Shown: positions 6,814-7,314 of the stretch, piece by piece | How positions within the stretch are numbered: the stretch's first letter is position 1 | Layout of the letters: every line of letters starts with the position of its first letter | DNA from: GCA-2862545 sp047609825 | Lineage (GTDB): Bacteria > Myxococcota_A > UBA796 > GCA-2862545 | Reading direction: 5' to 3' | Assembly (NCBI GenBank): GCA_047609825.1 | Contig: JBLFXJ010000391.1 | Coordinates: 1 to 7,314 of the forward strand | Length of the DNA stretch: 7,314 nt | Notes under the pieces: generated by a model | The model's input: the letters and a program-made list of their open reading frames with translations, nothing else | What the model was told of the DNA's origin: nothing | The model's database searches: none | Made by a program: the position numbers and the translations under genes

Positions 6814-7314
6814 ATGCTGATCCTCCTCGCACTCGCCGCATGCAAAGTGGTCGACGCGCCGGCCAACCTCGAGGCGCTCGCGACCTACACCTTCGCCAAC
6901 TACGACGACCCCGAGGCCCTGGTGGCGGCGGTAGACAGCTTCCCGCGGCTTGTCGACAAGCACGTCGAGGCGCTGGAGTCTGGCTACCGGGTGGACGACC
7001 TTACCGCCGAGGACCTTGAGTCCGCCGGCATCCTCGACGCTGAGGTCGAGGGCGTGATCGGCGCCATGGGCACGGTCACCTATGCGAGCGACCTGGTGGA
7101 TGTGCTCGACGTGGTCACCGCGAAGAACAAGGCCGAGCGGTACGACAACGTGCTCGCCTATGACGTGCAGCAGAGCTCCGACCGCGGGTGCTTCCTCAAG
7201 GCGAACTGCGAGCAGTACGACGAGACCGTGAGCGAGACCACCAAGGTCACCCTGCTGGGCGAGGCATCACGCACCTTCGACGCCACCTACCGATGGGTGG
7301 AAGGCACCGACGGC
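6814..7314 (+). CDS. Predicted lipoprotein of unknown function, 3'-truncated by window edge
   Basis: The frame stays open to the last base and gives 167 residues. It begins MLILLALAACKVVDAP, a very short hydrophobic signal peptide ending in a lipobox (LAAC, Cys10), so the mature protein is probably lipid-anchored in the cell envelope. An in-frame GTG at 6805 would add three residues and an Arg-His n-region (MRHMLILL), which makes a more usual signal peptide; an in-frame TAG at 6802 excludes anything longer. A weak AGGT at 6803-6806 precedes the ATG. The body is acidic and appears helical from about 18 to 110, with many Asp, Glu, Val and Leu. It then has a cysteine pair (Cys126, Cys132) that could form a disulfide, followed by a probably beta-stranded stretch. 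GC-rich third positions match the neighbouring genes. I do not recognise the family. It follows the endonuclease V-like gene closely and may share its transcript. Confidence 0.7.
   Translation, partial: MLILLALAACKVVDAPANLEALATYTFANYDDPEALVAAVDSFPRLVDKHVEALESGYRVDDLTAEDLESAGILDAEVEGVIGAMGTVTYASDLVDVLDVVTAKNKAERYDNVLAYDVQQSSDRGCFLKANCEQYDETVSETTKVTLLGEASRTFDATYRWVEGTDG

Overview
The window is a GC-rich, densely coding piece of bacterial chromosome with five protein genes and little intergenic DNA. I see no mobile element, CRISPR array, RNA gene or tandem repeat. High GC, a minimal lipoprotein signal peptide and a Cys-containing secreted domain fused to a sulfatase together suggest a Gram-negative lineage, most likely Myxococcota or a related former deltaproteobacterium. 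That assignment is inference; no marker in the window settles it.

Left part (1-3058, + strand): the 3' portion of a secreted arylsulfatase-type enzyme is open through the left edge. It carries an intact Cys-type sulfatase signature and an N-terminal non-catalytic domain. Its stop codon overlaps, as GTGA, the start of a class I SAM-dependent methyltransferase with a C-terminal methyltransferase regulatory region, resembling the rickettsial protein-lysine methyltransferases. The two are very probably co-transcribed and translationally coupled, but their functional link is unknown.

Middle (3076-6180, - strand): a complete isoleucyl-tRNA synthetase of about 1034 residues, of the eukaryote-like IleRS2 type (HYGH, KMSKRLKNYPDP). 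This type is generally tolerant of mupirocin. It converges on the methyltransferase gene, and the 17-bp gap lies within a GC-rich hairpin that could end transcription in both directions.

Right part (6181-7314): an 82-bp divergent control region separates ileS from a compact endonuclease V-family protein of 168 residues. That protein keeps the putative D-E-D catalytic set, the PYxPG wedge and the GVAK motif, but lacks the N-terminal extension, the C-terminal tail and the usual VDGxGxxHPR signature. Downstream on the same strand is the start of a predicted lipoprotein running off the right edge.

No clear new multi-gene system is visible. The best leads are the compact endonuclease V with its altered active-site loop, the sulfatase/methyltransferase coupling and the two-domain sulfatase.
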